The notes: a model not told the origin generated them from the letters alone. DNA of 54,118 nt from Chitinophagaceae bacterium (GCA_023251255.1 JAHEZD010000037.1:1-54118); one strand, 5' to 3'. Positions 1 through 8,643 are shown, numbered from the stretch's first letter. Numbers and translations are program-made.

Positions 1-117
1 ATGTTACGCAAAGATTCTGGGAATAATGTCAGCCTGAGGCCCTCGAAGGCAATCTGGTTTCCCAATAGGTTTCGACGAGCTCAACCTGACATAGGTATTT
101 GAAACTTTGTGTAACAT
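1..117. repeat. Nested inverted repeat (REP/hairpin-type element)
   Basis: Two nested inverted repeats form an imperfect palindrome. The outer arms are 1-13 and 105-117 (12 of 13 bases pair). The inner arms are 28-50 and 69-90, with the shared core words GTCAG, TGAG and TCGAA. The same core recurs at 13763-13823 inside a second hairpin with different outer arms. The element begins 14 bp past the stop codon of the minus-strand gene ending at 131, so it may help end that transcript. It may extend left of the window. Confidence 0.6.
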
Positions 118-130
118 CAGTTATTTATAT

Positions 131-559
131 TCATTTCCACTCTGCTAAGATCAAGGCAGCAATATTAATGCCCACTACATGGTAAAGACCATCTATCAAA
201 TGCACGCTCAAAGGCTTTTTGTTGTATAGATAGCCAACGCTGATTGTAGTAAATGAGAAGAGGCAACTTAAGAGCAAACTGTATTTCACAACATGGGCTG
301 CATCCAGCTTATAAGCAGGTATTAGTTGTTGCAAAATGGCCACACCAACAGTGGTCAAAAACATGAGCACGAAACTTCCAATCATAATGCCTGCCATGCC
401 CTTTTTGCCATTGGGGTCCATTACATTGATTCCATGTCCTTTGATCCAAGGATTGGCAAACAAGATCTTGCTGTACCATAAGGCACCCAAAGCAAAATAG
501 GCAATAGCTGCTACAACAATGTGCAGCCAGTTTAGCAGGGGAAACAGGTAGGTAAACAT
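131..559 (-). CDS. DUF1761-family small membrane protein
   Basis: About 142 residues when started at the methionine of MFTYLFPLLNWLHIV; an upstream in-frame start would add 18 residues of less hydrophobic sequence. Four hydrophobic segments are visible. The layout (an N-terminal helix followed by a W-Y-S-K type loop, ALGALWYSKILF, then a C-terminal G-I-N-I-A-A helix) resembles the DUF1761 family of uncharacterised bacterial inner-membrane proteins. No catalytic motif is visible. It is transcribed alone: a strong hairpin lies between it and the gene at 728-1060, and a nested inverted repeat follows its stop codon. Confidence 0.65.
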   Translation of the reverse strand: MFTYLFPLLNWLHIVVAAIAYFALGALWYSKILFANPWIKGHGINVMDPNGKKGMAGIMIGSFVLMFLTTVGVAILQQLIPAYKLDAAHVVKYSLLLSCLFSFTTISVGYLYNKKPLSVHLIDGLYHVVGINIAALILAEWK

Positions 560-652
560 AATTAGTTGGGTTTTGGTAGTGAATTTTGCAACAAGATAGT
601 CACTGCATATCAAAAATGCAAGCCACCTACTTAATGATTTGAACCCCCAAGC

Positions 653-690
653 AACAAAATGGCCCCATTATTTAATGGGGCCATTTTGTT
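653..690. terminator. Perfect 17-bp stem, terminator-like
   Basis: Arms 653-669 and 674-690 pair perfectly around a 4-base loop, with A-rich and T-rich outer ends, so it could stop transcription either way. It lies just downstream of the minus-strand gene ending at 728 and upstream of the gene starting at 559. Confidence 0.75.
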
Positions 691-727
691 ATCCATAGGA
701 TAAATTATTTTATCAATTATGGGCTGT

Positions 728-1060
728 TTATAAAATCAATATCAACAGAAGGATAATGATTATGATAGCGCCCACAGACAGGTACACACCGCCGTTCATT
801 ACTTTGGCTTCCTTGCGCATATCCCTTAGTTCATGTTTCAGTTCACTTCTTTCTGACTTGCTTAAGGTTGATTTGTCCATAGCCATGATTTCATGTACAC
901 GGCCTTCTATTTCTTTAATCCTTGCTGCTTTCTGCTCCTTGCTCATCATGGCAGCTTTTTCTTTGTAAGAACCATGATTATCGATGATAGCAGCATTTGA
1001 AGTGATGGCTGTTAAGGAAAGCAGCAGAACAAATGCCAATTGATAGAATGTCTTTTTCAT
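728..1060 (-). CDS. Hypothetical exported protein with helical domain and C-terminal membrane anchor
   Basis: This is a 110-residue protein of unknown function. A signal peptide (MKKTFYQLAFVLLLSL, with cleavage likely after SNA near residue 23) is followed by a strongly charged helical stretch rich in Lys, Glu and Arg (about residues 33-85) that probably forms a coiled coil. It ends in a hydrophobic isoleucine/leucine helix from about residue 93 to the C-terminus. The layout suggests a periplasmic helical domain anchored by its C-terminus. No named family was recognised. A terminator-like hairpin follows at 653-690. Confidence 0.6.
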   Translation of the reverse strand: MKKTFYQLAFVLLLSLTAITSNAAIIDNHGSYKEKAAMMSKEQKAARIKEIEGRVHEIMAMDKSTLSKSERSELKHELRDMRKEAKVMNGGVYLSVGAIIIIILLLILIL

Positions 1061-1208
1061 TGTTGTAAGTTTTATGGTGAACGATAGCTACTTATAAAAC
1101 AAAAACCTATCCATAAAAAATACTGTTGCAATAGCATGGATTGTGTGTAAAAAAAACCACAGTGCGGGAAATGCTGTTTAAGGTTTATAACTCAAAGTGC
1201 TAAAAACA

Positions 1209-1243
1209 GCGATGGCTACTTAATTGTATTAAGTAGCCATCGC
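1209..1243 (-). terminator. 15-bp hairpin terminator after the PID-CTERM gene
   Basis: Arms 1209-1223 and 1229-1243 are perfectly complementary around a 5-base loop. Read on the minus strand a T-run follows. It lies 16 bp beyond the stop codon of the gene at 1260-1454. Confidence 0.75.
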
Positions 1244-1259
1244 CAAGGTCCTATCGGCT

Positions 1260-1454
1260 TCAAGAAATGTTTTTCTTTCTTCCCTTTATCTTTTTTGCCC
1301 CATAGCCCACCCCTGCTGCTACCAATAATGAGAGGCCACCATCAATGGGCACATCATCCACATCATCCCCAAAGCCTGGCTGTGCATGCAATATTGCTGG
1401 CAAACAAATAATTAGCAAGGCTATCAATAGTTGTATGGTTATTATCTTCTTCAT
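1260..1454 (-). CDS. PID-CTERM sorting-signal mini-protein
   Basis: The protein has 64 residues. Residues 1-25 are a clear signal peptide (MKKIITIQLLIALLIICLPA, then ILHAQ). A short acidic spacer (GFGDDVDDV) leads to the motif PIDGG at about 36-40, a hydrophobic stretch (LSLLVAAGVGYG), and a basic tail (KKIKGRKK). This tripartite C-terminus (motif, transmembrane segment, basic end) is the layout of exosortase substrates. The P-I-D motif matches the Bacteroidota class called PID-CTERM in public annotation, as far as I recall. The mature region is only about 38 residues, so the protein is almost nothing but signals. It lies 50 bp downstream of the T9SS cargo gene on the same strand, so the two may be co-transcribed. 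An exosortase is encoded at 28977-29582. Substrate assignment is inference. Confidence 0.75.
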   Translation of the reverse strand: MKKIITIQLLIALLIICLPAILHAQPGFGDDVDDVPIDGGLSLLVAAGVGYGAKKIKGRKKNIS

Positions 1455-1504
1455 TTTTTTAAGTTTTTATAATCAATGCACCGCTCTCCTAGGATGCTAT
1501 TATA

Positions 1505-4500
1505 TTATTCCACCGCTACTGTTTTGGTTGCTACTATGATTCCGTTATTCATGACCTGCATTCTGTAGCTACCTTGAGGGACTGAATTGCCCAACACAAT
1601 GCTCTGGGAAGCACTACCACCATTGTGTTGAATGGTTCTATTTACCATTTCTTGACCAAGGTTATTAAACAATTTAACTGTATAAGTACCTTTTCCCACA
1701 TTGCTCATTTGCAGGTTAACAACACCCCCCTTTACAGGGTTTGGATAAACCGTAAACTCAGCATTCTTTCCACCAATTTTTACTTTAACAATGTTACTGT
1801 ACTTAGTTGCCCCGTTCTTTTCAATAGATTTGATACGGTAGTAATTATCTCCATTTACAATTGTTCCATCAAACCAAGTGTAATTATTGCTTGCAGCATT
1901 TTTAGCAGTTAGGTTGATGCTTTTTGTAAAACTGGCCCCATCCATACTTTCTTCCACTTCATAGCTGTCCATGTTGGTTTCATTGGCAGTATTGAAGCTT
2001 ACTTCTATACCTGTATTTTTTTGTTCCGCCTTCAGGTTCAAGAAAGTAGTTGGTAGAGCATTCGCTGACCGCATCATTATTTCAAAACGGTTACCATAGC
2101 TTGCAGCATCTGCCAAAGTACTTGTAAAACTATAAGCAGCCCCTGTGTTTAAAGTAGTGTAGGTATTGAGTTTCTTGTCGTGCAGTAAAAGGTCTTTATC
2201 ATTATCCACATTAAAATCTTCGGCAGTAATGGTAAAATCTTTATCAAATGGCGTGTTCAATACTAAAGGTATAATGCCATTTAAAGTATAAGGTCTCACA
2301 TCAATGGACAGGTTTTTATTATCGTTGCTTACTGCATAAAAATTGACGTCCGGATTGGTTTGTTTACTTGCGTCATTCGCGTCAAAGGCCGCAGAAGCGT
2401 TGTTGTTTAAGAACAGAAGAACCCTGTCATGTTTCAACCCTGTATTATCAGTAAGTACCAATTGCATGGAGTTATTTCCATAGGAACTTGTGCCCCTTAA
2501 AACAGCTGCTGGTGTATTGCTTGCTTTGGCTGTCTCTGGAAAAGTAAGGGTACCGGCACTTGTTGTTTGTACAAAAAATGCACTCCCAATGGGCAGGTAC
2601 CGATAAGTAACAGCACCTACAAACGGCTCACTAAAATATGCACCCCTTGCACCACTGGATGCATCCCACACATTGTAGCTTGAGCCTACGTTTGTTCCCC
2701 CTCTTGTAACCAATGTCATATCTATTTGTGAGCAAAGAGGATTACTAACCAGTACATAATTGCTATTACTGCCATTTACAAGATTAACAACTGGTGATGT
2801 ACCGTCATTCACAGTTCCAGACATAGTAACCGTAGTAACACTTGGCGTGTACGCACTGCCATTTAGGCCTTCTCCTTTTGTGCCTCTTACCATAACCCTG
2901 ATGCCTTGTTGGGCCGCCCAGCTATCGGCAGAAGAAGCAAAAGCCGTCCAACCTGGATCTGTTGGACTAGAACTTGAATTACCTGTTGATGTATTATAAG
3001 TGAAAGCAGAAGGGTTATTGGTTGTTGTTGTTGTAAAACCATTGGTTGCACCAAGGTTGCCTGTAATATCCAGACCAGTAAAGCTGGCACCAGAACCAGC
3101 CATTAATTGGCTAATTGGAATTGCTGCATTAAAGGGATGGCCCAAAAAACGGTAGGCCCGTTTGCCAGGAAAATATTTTTCCACGTTAACAATGCCGCTT
3201 ATGCTGCCAACCAATTGAGCAATTCTTGCAGAACCAGAAGAACTGGATTTCAATGTAAGTAACCCAGCAGTAGTCAATACGCCAGATGATACAGTAAGCG
3301 TGTTGGTTAGTGATACCGTATTGTTTAAAGTTACATTGGCATTTGTAGTTAAGTTAGCTGGTGATACAGAAGCTGGAAATGGTGTAACAGTGGCACCATT
3401 GAATACATAGCTGGCGTTATTGTTCAGTACAATACTTCCAAAAGCTGGCAACATGCCCCCTATTCCTCCTGCATTTGAAGTGGTGATGGTAGGAGATGCA
3501 GTGTAAACCGTTAAATTAACACCTGTGCCTGCAATGGTGGGCAATTTAGAAATGGTTACTGTTCCTGTACCTACTGAAAGTACCACTGCCCCAGCAGGAA
3601 TACCAGTCCCTGAAACGGTGGTGGCCGTATTGAAATTGGTGGTATTGGATACATTCGTAATCACTTGAGACCCTAGCGTTAAGTCGCCAGTTATGCCTCC
3701 AGTAGAAACTGCAGAACTGGCCCTAAAAGTGGCATTGGCATTGCCCGTAATCGTATTGGTTCCAACACTTAATTTACCGCTAATATTACTACTCTGAGCA
3801 GTAGCCGGTGCCAGTGTAAGGCTAGTATTCAAAGTAACATCTGCATCACTGCAAACATATATGCTGCTCAATGACCCTATTGTACCACTGCCAACCGTAA
3901 CAGTTTGAGGAGATGTTCCACAGAATACCAATTTAGGGAAGTTGGGGGTTATTGCAATTGTACCTGTACCATTGAGGGTTATGTTTCCTGTAACAGGAAA
4001 AGTGCTTGTAGTGTTTAACGTGAGGGTAGCACCATTATTTACAGTTAAATTATTTAACCTAACAGGCACACTGCTGGTTGTGTTGTTACTATTTACAATC
4101 AAATTACCGTATGACCTGCCAGAAAGTGATATAGCAGAAGCAGCAGTGTTTACCAAAAAATTGCTCCCATCTGCAAAGTAAACTACAGATGCAGGTGCTG
4201 TTGCGGCAAACGGATTGGAGCCAGCCTGGTAATTATAATTGGATCCATTATCAAATTGTATATTATCATTGGTGCTATTGGCCACCACACTAAATGGATT
4301 TCCTGAAAAGCTGCTACCAGCAATAAATGTGCTGCCATTATTAAAAGTAAGTGACTTCGAGTCTGTTCCAATAATACGCTGTGCAGTCGCATTGAAATTA
4401 ATAGTACCATCAATAGCGCCTTTTGCACCACTTACCAACTTAACAATCAGCGGTACTGCTGTGGACATTGTTAAAGTACACCCACTTGCCACAGAAAATG

Positions 4501-5065
4501 CCGCAGTTGCATTAGTAAGCTTTAGCATGTTTGCCTTTCGGTAAGCTGTGCCTGCAGTAATAGCAGTACTACTTGTTTCAGCAGTAGTTAAAGACAGATC
4601 ACTTGCAATGGCTGTTATCTGCGATAGGTTACTATTGGTACTTGTGTAAATAAAATCACCAACAGCAAAAAAAGTGGTGAATAAAGTACCAGTCCCGGTA
4701 ACAGTACTGCTATTAGAAGCCCTTGCTATAGAACCGGCCCCGCTTGTACCAGCAGCAGTGGCAAAAGACACATTCACATTGTTTCCAGTGATGGATAACT
4801 GGCTGATAGTCTCATTAGCTAAATTGGTAACTGTTATTGTAGCAGCAGGAGTGCCGCCACCTACATCTGTGCCATCGAAAATAAGGATGTCCCCAACATT
4901 AGGAGTGGTTCTGGCAGTGCCGCCGCCACCTTTTGTTTGGTTCCAACTAGAAGATAGGGACCAATCATTGCTGATACCACCTACCCAATAATAAGTTCCT
5001 TGCGAAAAAGTTGTTGTTGACACCAATACCGTACAGAATAACAACAGAAGTAAATTCTTTTTCAT
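1505..5065 (-). CDS. Large T9SS-secreted repetitive surface protein with type A sorting domain
   Basis: About 1,187 residues. The start is taken at MKKNLLLLLFCTVLVS, a good signal peptide; the 15 in-frame residues upstream are not signal-like. The mature N-terminus (GTYYWVGGISNDWSLSSSWN) opens a long Thr/Ser/Asn/Gly-rich region with recurring short strands, as in beta-helical adhesins. Near the C-terminus there is a fibronectin-like segment (SYEVEESMDGASF ... YYRIKSIEKNGATKYSNIV). The last ~80 residues are a T9SS type A sorting domain: FTVYPNPVKGG, then GTYTVKLFNNLGQEM, ending SYRMQVMNNGIIVATKTV. It should cross the outer membrane through T9SS and be attached at or released from the surface. 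porV and gldJ of that machinery lie at the far end of the window. The ligand or substrate is unknown. Confidence 0.85.
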   Translation of the reverse strand: MKKNLLLLLFCTVLVSTTTFSQGTYYWVGGISNDWSLSSSWNQTKGGGGTARTTPNVGDILIFDGTDVGGGTPAATITVTNLANETISQLSITGNNVNVSFATAAGTSGAGSIARASNSSTVTGTGTLFTTFFAVGDFIYTSTNSNLSQITAIASDLSLTTAETSSTAITAGTAYRKANMLKLTNATAAFSVASGCTLTMSTAVPLIVKLVSGAKGAIDGTINFNATAQRIIGTDSKSLTFNNGSTFIAGSSFSGNPFSVVANSTNDNIQFDNGSNYNYQAGSNPFAATAPASVVYFADGSNFLVNTAASAISLSGRSYGNLIVNSNNTTSSVPVRLNNLTVNNGATLTLNTTSTFPVTGNITLNGTGTIAITPNFPKLVFCGTSPQTVTVGSGTIGSLSSIYVCSDADVTLNTSLTLAPATAQSSNISGKLSVGTNTITGNANATFRASSAVSTGGITGDLTLGSQVITNVSNTTNFNTATTVSGTGIPAGAVVLSVGTGTVTISKLPTIAGTGVNLTVYTASPTITTSNAGGIGGMLPAFGSIVLNNNASYVFNGATVTPFPASVSPANLTTNANVTLNNTVSLTNTLTVSSGVLTTAGLLTLKSSSSGSARIAQLVGSISGIVNVEKYFPGKRAYRFLGHPFNAAIPISQLMAGSGASFTGLDITGNLGATNGFTTTTTNNPSAFTYNTSTGNSSSSPTDPGWTAFASSADSWAAQQGIRVMVRGTKGEGLNGSAYTPSVTTVTMSGTVNDGTSPVVNLVNGSNSNYVLVSNPLCSQIDMTLVTRGGTNVGSSYNVWDASSGARGAYFSEPFVGAVTYRYLPIGSAFFVQTTSAGTLTFPETAKASNTPAAVLRGTSSYGNNSMQLVLTDNTGLKHDRVLLFLNNNASAAFDANDASKQTNPDVNFYAVSNDNKNLSIDVRPYTLNGIIPLVLNTPFDKDFTITAEDFNVDNDKDLLLHDKKLNTYTTLNTGAAYSFTSTLADAASYGNRFEIMMRSANALPTTFLNLKAEQKNTGIEVSFNTANETNMDSYEVEESMDGASFTKSINLTAKNAASNNYTWFDGTIVNGDNYYRIKSIEKNGATKYSNIVKVKIGGKNAEFTVYPNPVKGGVVNLQMSNVGKGTYTVKLFNNLGQEMVNRTIQHNGGSASQSIVLGNSVPQGSYRMQVMNNGIIVATKTVAVE

Positions 5066-5238
5066 AAAGCAATCGTTTAAATTAATAAAAATATTTGGTG
5101 CAGGATGCACCTACAGAGGGGGAGCAAGCGATGATGTGGTAAATTTAACCAACTTAATTGTACTTGAACAAAAAAATCTTTTCCCCATGCAGCTTGTGCC
5201 TTTATCAAACTTTACCGCAATAACTATATTTGTTGGCT

Positions 5239-7905
5239 ATGGCAAAAGCAGGTTCAGAGTCCCCCATGATGCAGCAGCACAAGGCTATTAAGCAAAAATA
5301 CCCTGATGCTATCCTGTTGTTCCGGGTGGGCGACTTCTATGAAACTTTTGGTCAGGATGCCATTGTTGCATCGGGCGTTTTGGGCATCACACTCACCAAA
5401 AGGAACAGTGGCGATATCAGCAGTATGGAACTGGCTGGCTTTCCCCACCATGCATTGGATACCTACCTGCACAAATTGGTAAAAGCTGGTCACCGGGTGG
5501 CTATCTGCGACCAATTGGAAAACCCCAAAGAAGCCAAAGGCGTGGTGAAACGTGGTGTAACCGAACTGGTGACGCCAGGCGTAGCCACTAATGATAAGTT
5601 ACTGGAACACAATAGCAACAACTTTTTAGCTGCTGTCCATTTTACGGAAAGCAATGTGGGCATTGCTTTCTTGGACATCAGCACAGGCGAGTTTTTTGCG
5701 GCCGAGGGCAACGAGGAATACATAGACAAACTATTGCAAAGCCTCAAACCTGCAGAAGTCATTTTCCAACGCAGTTACCAGAAACATTTTAAGGAAGTAT
5801 TTGGCGTTAAGTTCTATACCTACACCTTGGAGAGCTGGATTTTTGAAGAAGCCTTTGCCACGGAAAGTTTGCTCAAGCATTTCCAGACACATTCGCTCAA
5901 AGGCTATGGCATCGAAAATATGCCCTATGGCATTGTGGCGGCCGGTGCCATTCTGTATTATTTAAAGGATACTGAACATCCGCATTTGCAACATATCACT
6001 TCCATTCAAAGGATTGAAAGGGACGATTTTTTATGGATGGACCGGTTTACCATCCGCAACTTGGAAATCATTAGCAGTGGCAATGGTGAGGGCAATAGTT
6101 TATTGAAGGTGTTGGACAATACAGTGAGCCCCATGGGTGCAAGGTTGCTGAAACGCTGGACCGTACTGCCTTTGAAAGATATCAAGCGTATCAATGAAAG
6201 GCTGGATACTGTTGAATATTTTATTAAGGAAGTGGACAGTAGGGCAAAGATTGCGCAGAGCATAAAAATTTGTGGCGATGTGGAAAGATTGGTGAGCAAA
6301 CTACCAACCAAAAAAATCAACCCCCGTGAAGTGGTGCAGTTGGCCAAGGGCCTGCAACAAGTAGCGCTGATAAAATCCATTTGCGAATCGTCCACCAACA
6401 GCTACCTAAAACGTTTGGGCGATGGATTGAACAACTGTCATTTCATCTTGGAGAGAATCCAGCAGGAAATTAATGAAATACCCCCCGTAGCTGCCAGTAA
6501 AGGTGGCGTAATAAAAGAAGGCATCCATGAAGAACTGGATACTTTAAGAAAGATTGCCAGTGGGGGGAAGGAGTACCTTATCAATATCCAACAGAGGGAA
6601 TCCGAAGCAACGGGTATTTCTTCTTTGAAAATAAGTTTCAACAATGTATTTGGATATTATTTGGAAGTAACCAATATCCATAAAAGCAAGGTGCCTACTG
6701 AATGGATCAGGAAACAGACACTGGCCAATGCAGAGCGTTATATTACGCCTGAGTTAAAGGAATATGAAGAGAAGATAACCGGCGCAGAAGATAAGATACT
6801 GGCCATAGAGCTTGACCTGTATGATAAACTGTTATTGGCCTTGCAGGATTATATTGCTCCCATTCAAGTGAACGGCAACATACTGGCCACTCTTGATTGC
6901 CTGATCTGTTTTGCAGAAAATGCACTGCATTACAATTACAAGAAGCCCCTCCTCCATGAGGGCCTTGAATTGGAACTGAAAGAGAGCAGGCATCCCGTTA
7001 TTGAAAGGAACCTGCCCATTGGCGAAAACTATATTGCCAATGATATTTTGCTCAATCCCGCAGAGCAGCAAATCATCATTTTAACAGGGCCCAACATGAG
7101 CGGTAAGAGTGCCATCCTCCGTCAAACTGCATTGATTACCCTGATGGCACATATCGGTAGTTTTGTACCTGCTGATGCAGCCAGGATCCCATTGACAGAT
7201 AAAATTTTCACCCGTGTTGGGGCCAGCGATAATTTAAGCGGTGGCGAAAGTACCTTTATGGTGGAGATGAACGAAACAGCTTCCATCATCAACAATATTT
7301 CCGAGAGGAGCCTGATACTGCTGGATGAAATTGGAAGGGGTACATCCACCTATGATGGTATCAGCATTGCCTGGAGCATTGTTGAATACCTGCACTCCTC
7401 GCCCGCCGCACCAAAAACATTGTTTGCTACCCACTACCATGAACTGAACGAACTGGAGGAAAAACTTCCCAGAACAAAAAATTTCCATGTAACCAATAAG
7501 GAAGTGGGCAATAAAATAATCTTCCTGCGCAAACTAGCTGCTGGTGGCAGTACACATAGTTTCGGTATCCATGTGGCCAAGATGGCCGGCATGCCCCCTG
7601 AACTGATCAACCGGGCAAATGAAATTCTGAAGCAGTTGGAGGAAAGCCGGGAGTCGGGCGAAGAAAAGATGGAAAGACGGGAAGATGGAGAGGCGGGAAG
7701 TCGGAAAGGTGGAAACCCATTGGTAGAAGACCTCAGTAATAAAATGAAGGGATTGAGCACACCGAAAATGCAGCTATCCATTTTTGATGCCCATTCTCAA
7801 ACCTTTGATGACATGCGAAGGATGCTGACAGAGATAGACATCAACCGATTAACACCCGTGGAAGCTTTGATGAAATTGAATGAAATAAAAGGGTTGTTGA
7901 AGTAA
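5239..7905 (+). CDS. mutS: DNA mismatch repair protein MutS
   Basis: This is an 888-residue MutS that recognises mispaired bases and small loops and recruits MutL. The N-terminal mismatch-binding domain carries the F-x-E element in FRVGDFYETFG. The core and clamp domains follow, then the ABC-type ATPase with Walker A TGPNMSGKSA (about 616-625), the signature region NLSGGESTFMVEM and Walker B LILLDEIGRGTSTYDG. The dimerising helix-turn-helix region is at the C-terminus. The start is ATG 5239 (MAKAGSESPMMQQHK); a TTG three codons earlier is possible but less likely. Between the ATPase and the C-terminal segment lies a charged Glu/Arg/Gly linker (about 800-830), encoded by purine-rich repetitive DNA described separately. 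Length is normal for the family. Confidence 0.97.
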   Translation: MAKAGSESPMMQQHKAIKQKYPDAILLFRVGDFYETFGQDAIVASGVLGITLTKRNSGDISSMELAGFPHHALDTYLHKLVKAGHRVAICDQLENPKEAKGVVKRGVTELVTPGVATNDKLLEHNSNNFLAAVHFTESNVGIAFLDISTGEFFAAEGNEEYIDKLLQSLKPAEVIFQRSYQKHFKEVFGVKFYTYTLESWIFEEAFATESLLKHFQTHSLKGYGIENMPYGIVAAGAILYYLKDTEHPHLQHITSIQRIERDDFLWMDRFTIRNLEIISSGNGEGNSLLKVLDNTVSPMGARLLKRWTVLPLKDIKRINERLDTVEYFIKEVDSRAKIAQSIKICGDVERLVSKLPTKKINPREVVQLAKGLQQVALIKSICESSTNSYLKRLGDGLNNCHFILERIQQEINEIPPVAASKGGVIKEGIHEELDTLRKIASGGKEYLINIQQRESEATGISSLKISFNNVFGYYLEVTNIHKSKVPTEWIRKQTLANAERYITPELKEYEEKITGAEDKILAIELDLYDKLLLALQDYIAPIQVNGNILATLDCLICFAENALHYNYKKPLLHEGLELELKESRHPVIERNLPIGENYIANDILLNPAEQQIIILTGPNMSGKSAILRQTALITLMAHIGSFVPADAARIPLTDKIFTRVGASDNLSGGESTFMVEMNETASIINNISERSLILLDEIGRGTSTYDGISIAWSIVEYLHSSPAAPKTLFATHYHELNELEEKLPRTKNFHVTNKEVGNKIIFLRKLAAGGSTHSFGIHVAKMAGMPPELINRANEILKQLEESRESGEEKMERREDGEAGSRKGGNPLVEDLSNKMKGLSTPKMQLSIFDAHSQTFDDMRRMLTEIDINRLTPVEALMKLNEIKGLLK
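7640..7715 (+). repeat. Purine-rich repetitive tract inside mutS
   Basis: Repeats of words such as CGGGAAG, CGGGAGT and GATGGA make a nearly pyrimidine-free stretch that keeps the mutS frame open and encodes a Glu/Arg/Gly/Lys linker. It looks like a simple-sequence insertion tolerated between the ATPase and the C-terminal domain. Confidence 0.45.
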
Positions 7906-7959
7906 TGGCCATGGGAATTTTAAGCCAGTTTTCTTATATTCGTTATAACTATAAGCACC

Positions 7960-8214
7960 GTGTTAGCAGCAGAAACTATAGATAAAAAAATTACTTCCTT
8001 GTTAACAGGTTTAAGTCTACAACAAAAGAAAACTGTGCTAACAGTAGTAAAAGCATTTGTCAAAGAACATGCAGGAGCTTGGGAAGCAATGGACTATGAA
8101 GATGAAATGGAAAAACGTTTTACTGACTATGAAAATGGCAAAGTAAAAGCATACACTATTCAAGAAACAATCACAGCAGCAAAAAGACTCTACAAGGCCA
8201 AACAGGAAAAATAG
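7960..8214 (+). CDS. Small antitoxin-like protein (addiction-module type)
   Basis: The protein has 84 residues and uses a GTG start (VLAAETIDKKITSLLTGLS). It has two helical halves: a Leu/Lys-rich N-terminus and a charged C-terminus (EMEKRFTDYENGKVKAYTIQ, then ETITAAKRLYKAK). The C-terminal half, with its Y-x-x-G-K and later basic helix, resembles short antitoxins that neutralise RelE/ParE-type toxins in Bacteroidota. Supporting context: a possible toxin start codon lies 2 bp after the stop codon, but that reading frame breaks within 15 codons. If so, this is an orphan antitoxin. The family assignment rests on general resemblance only. Confidence 0.5.
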   Translation: MLAAETIDKKITSLLTGLSLQQKKTVLTVVKAFVKEHAGAWEAMDYEDEMEKRFTDYENGKVKAYTIQETITAAKRLYKAKQEK

Positions 8215-8216
8215 TT

Positions 8217-8270
8217 ATGGCTTATTCCCATCGCTTACACTACTCGGCCTATCAAGTTTAGAAGATAAAG
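8217..8270 (+). pseudogene. Remnant of a RelE/ParE-like toxin gene
   Basis: An ATG 2 bp after the antitoxin-like stop codon opens MAYSHRLHYSAYQV and then hits a stop. A +1 shift restores a reading of EDKVYRNQ for a few codons before homology is lost. Start-to-stop spacing and the hydrophobic/aromatic beginning fit a RelE-family toxin truncated soon after its N-terminus. The remnant is very short, so this is tentative. Confidence 0.3.
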
Positions 8271-8286
8271 TTTATAGAAATCAAGC

Positions 8287-8590
8287 TTAAAACTCCCTGC
8301 CATTGAAAACCAGTATTTGATAATGTTCGGTCTTAATGGCTTTACCATTTTCCATTGTAGGATGCCACTTTGGAGAACGCTGCAAAACTCGTACAGCTAG
8401 GCATCTATCTATTTGTTCCTACAAGATTTATCAATCGTCACATCCACCACATCGCCAGTGTATCTATTGTGTACTTCATCTCCAGTAAAGTAAATCCCCA
8501 TTGGGATAATTTGCGTGGCTGAAAAGTGATCCAACTTCCTTTCCAGGAATCTATGCCAGCTTTTTCCTACTTTAAGGAACTGTATTGTGC
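8287..8590 (-). pseudogene. Decayed TonB C-terminal-domain protein
   Basis: Read on the minus strand, this DNA encodes pieces of a TonB C-terminal domain in more than one frame. Upstream comes SWHRFLERKLDHF and IIPMGIYFTGDEV. After a frame change comes AVRVLQRSPKWHPTMENGKA, then IKTEHYQILVFNGREF and a stop at 8287. The A-V-R-V-L-x-x-S-P-K-W-x-P block is the hallmark of this domain. Internal stops (for example just before the AVRVLQRSPKW block) and the lack of an N-terminal membrane anchor show it is not a working gene. An intact version would energise TonB-dependent outer-membrane receptors. Confidence 0.6.
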
Positions 8591-8643
8591 GTGATTACAG
8601 CTTAGGCACTAGATAAGTCACCCCCCAATATTACAGTTTCACC

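Noticed and set aside
756-968. A 70-codon plus-strand ORF opposite the small exported protein
   Set aside because: It lies antisense to a gene with a clear signal peptide and helix; its Ser/Leu-rich translation is typical of an opposite-strand shadow.
4183-4991. Several open frames on both strands inside the large T9SS cargo gene
   Set aside because: The low-complexity Thr/Ala/Asn coding sequence leaves alternative frames open by chance; the main frame has a signal peptide and sorting domain.
5226-5233. TATATTTG matching the Bacteroidota -7 promoter element before mutS
   Set aside because: It lies only a few bases from the start codon and no TTTG element is found at the right distance upstream.
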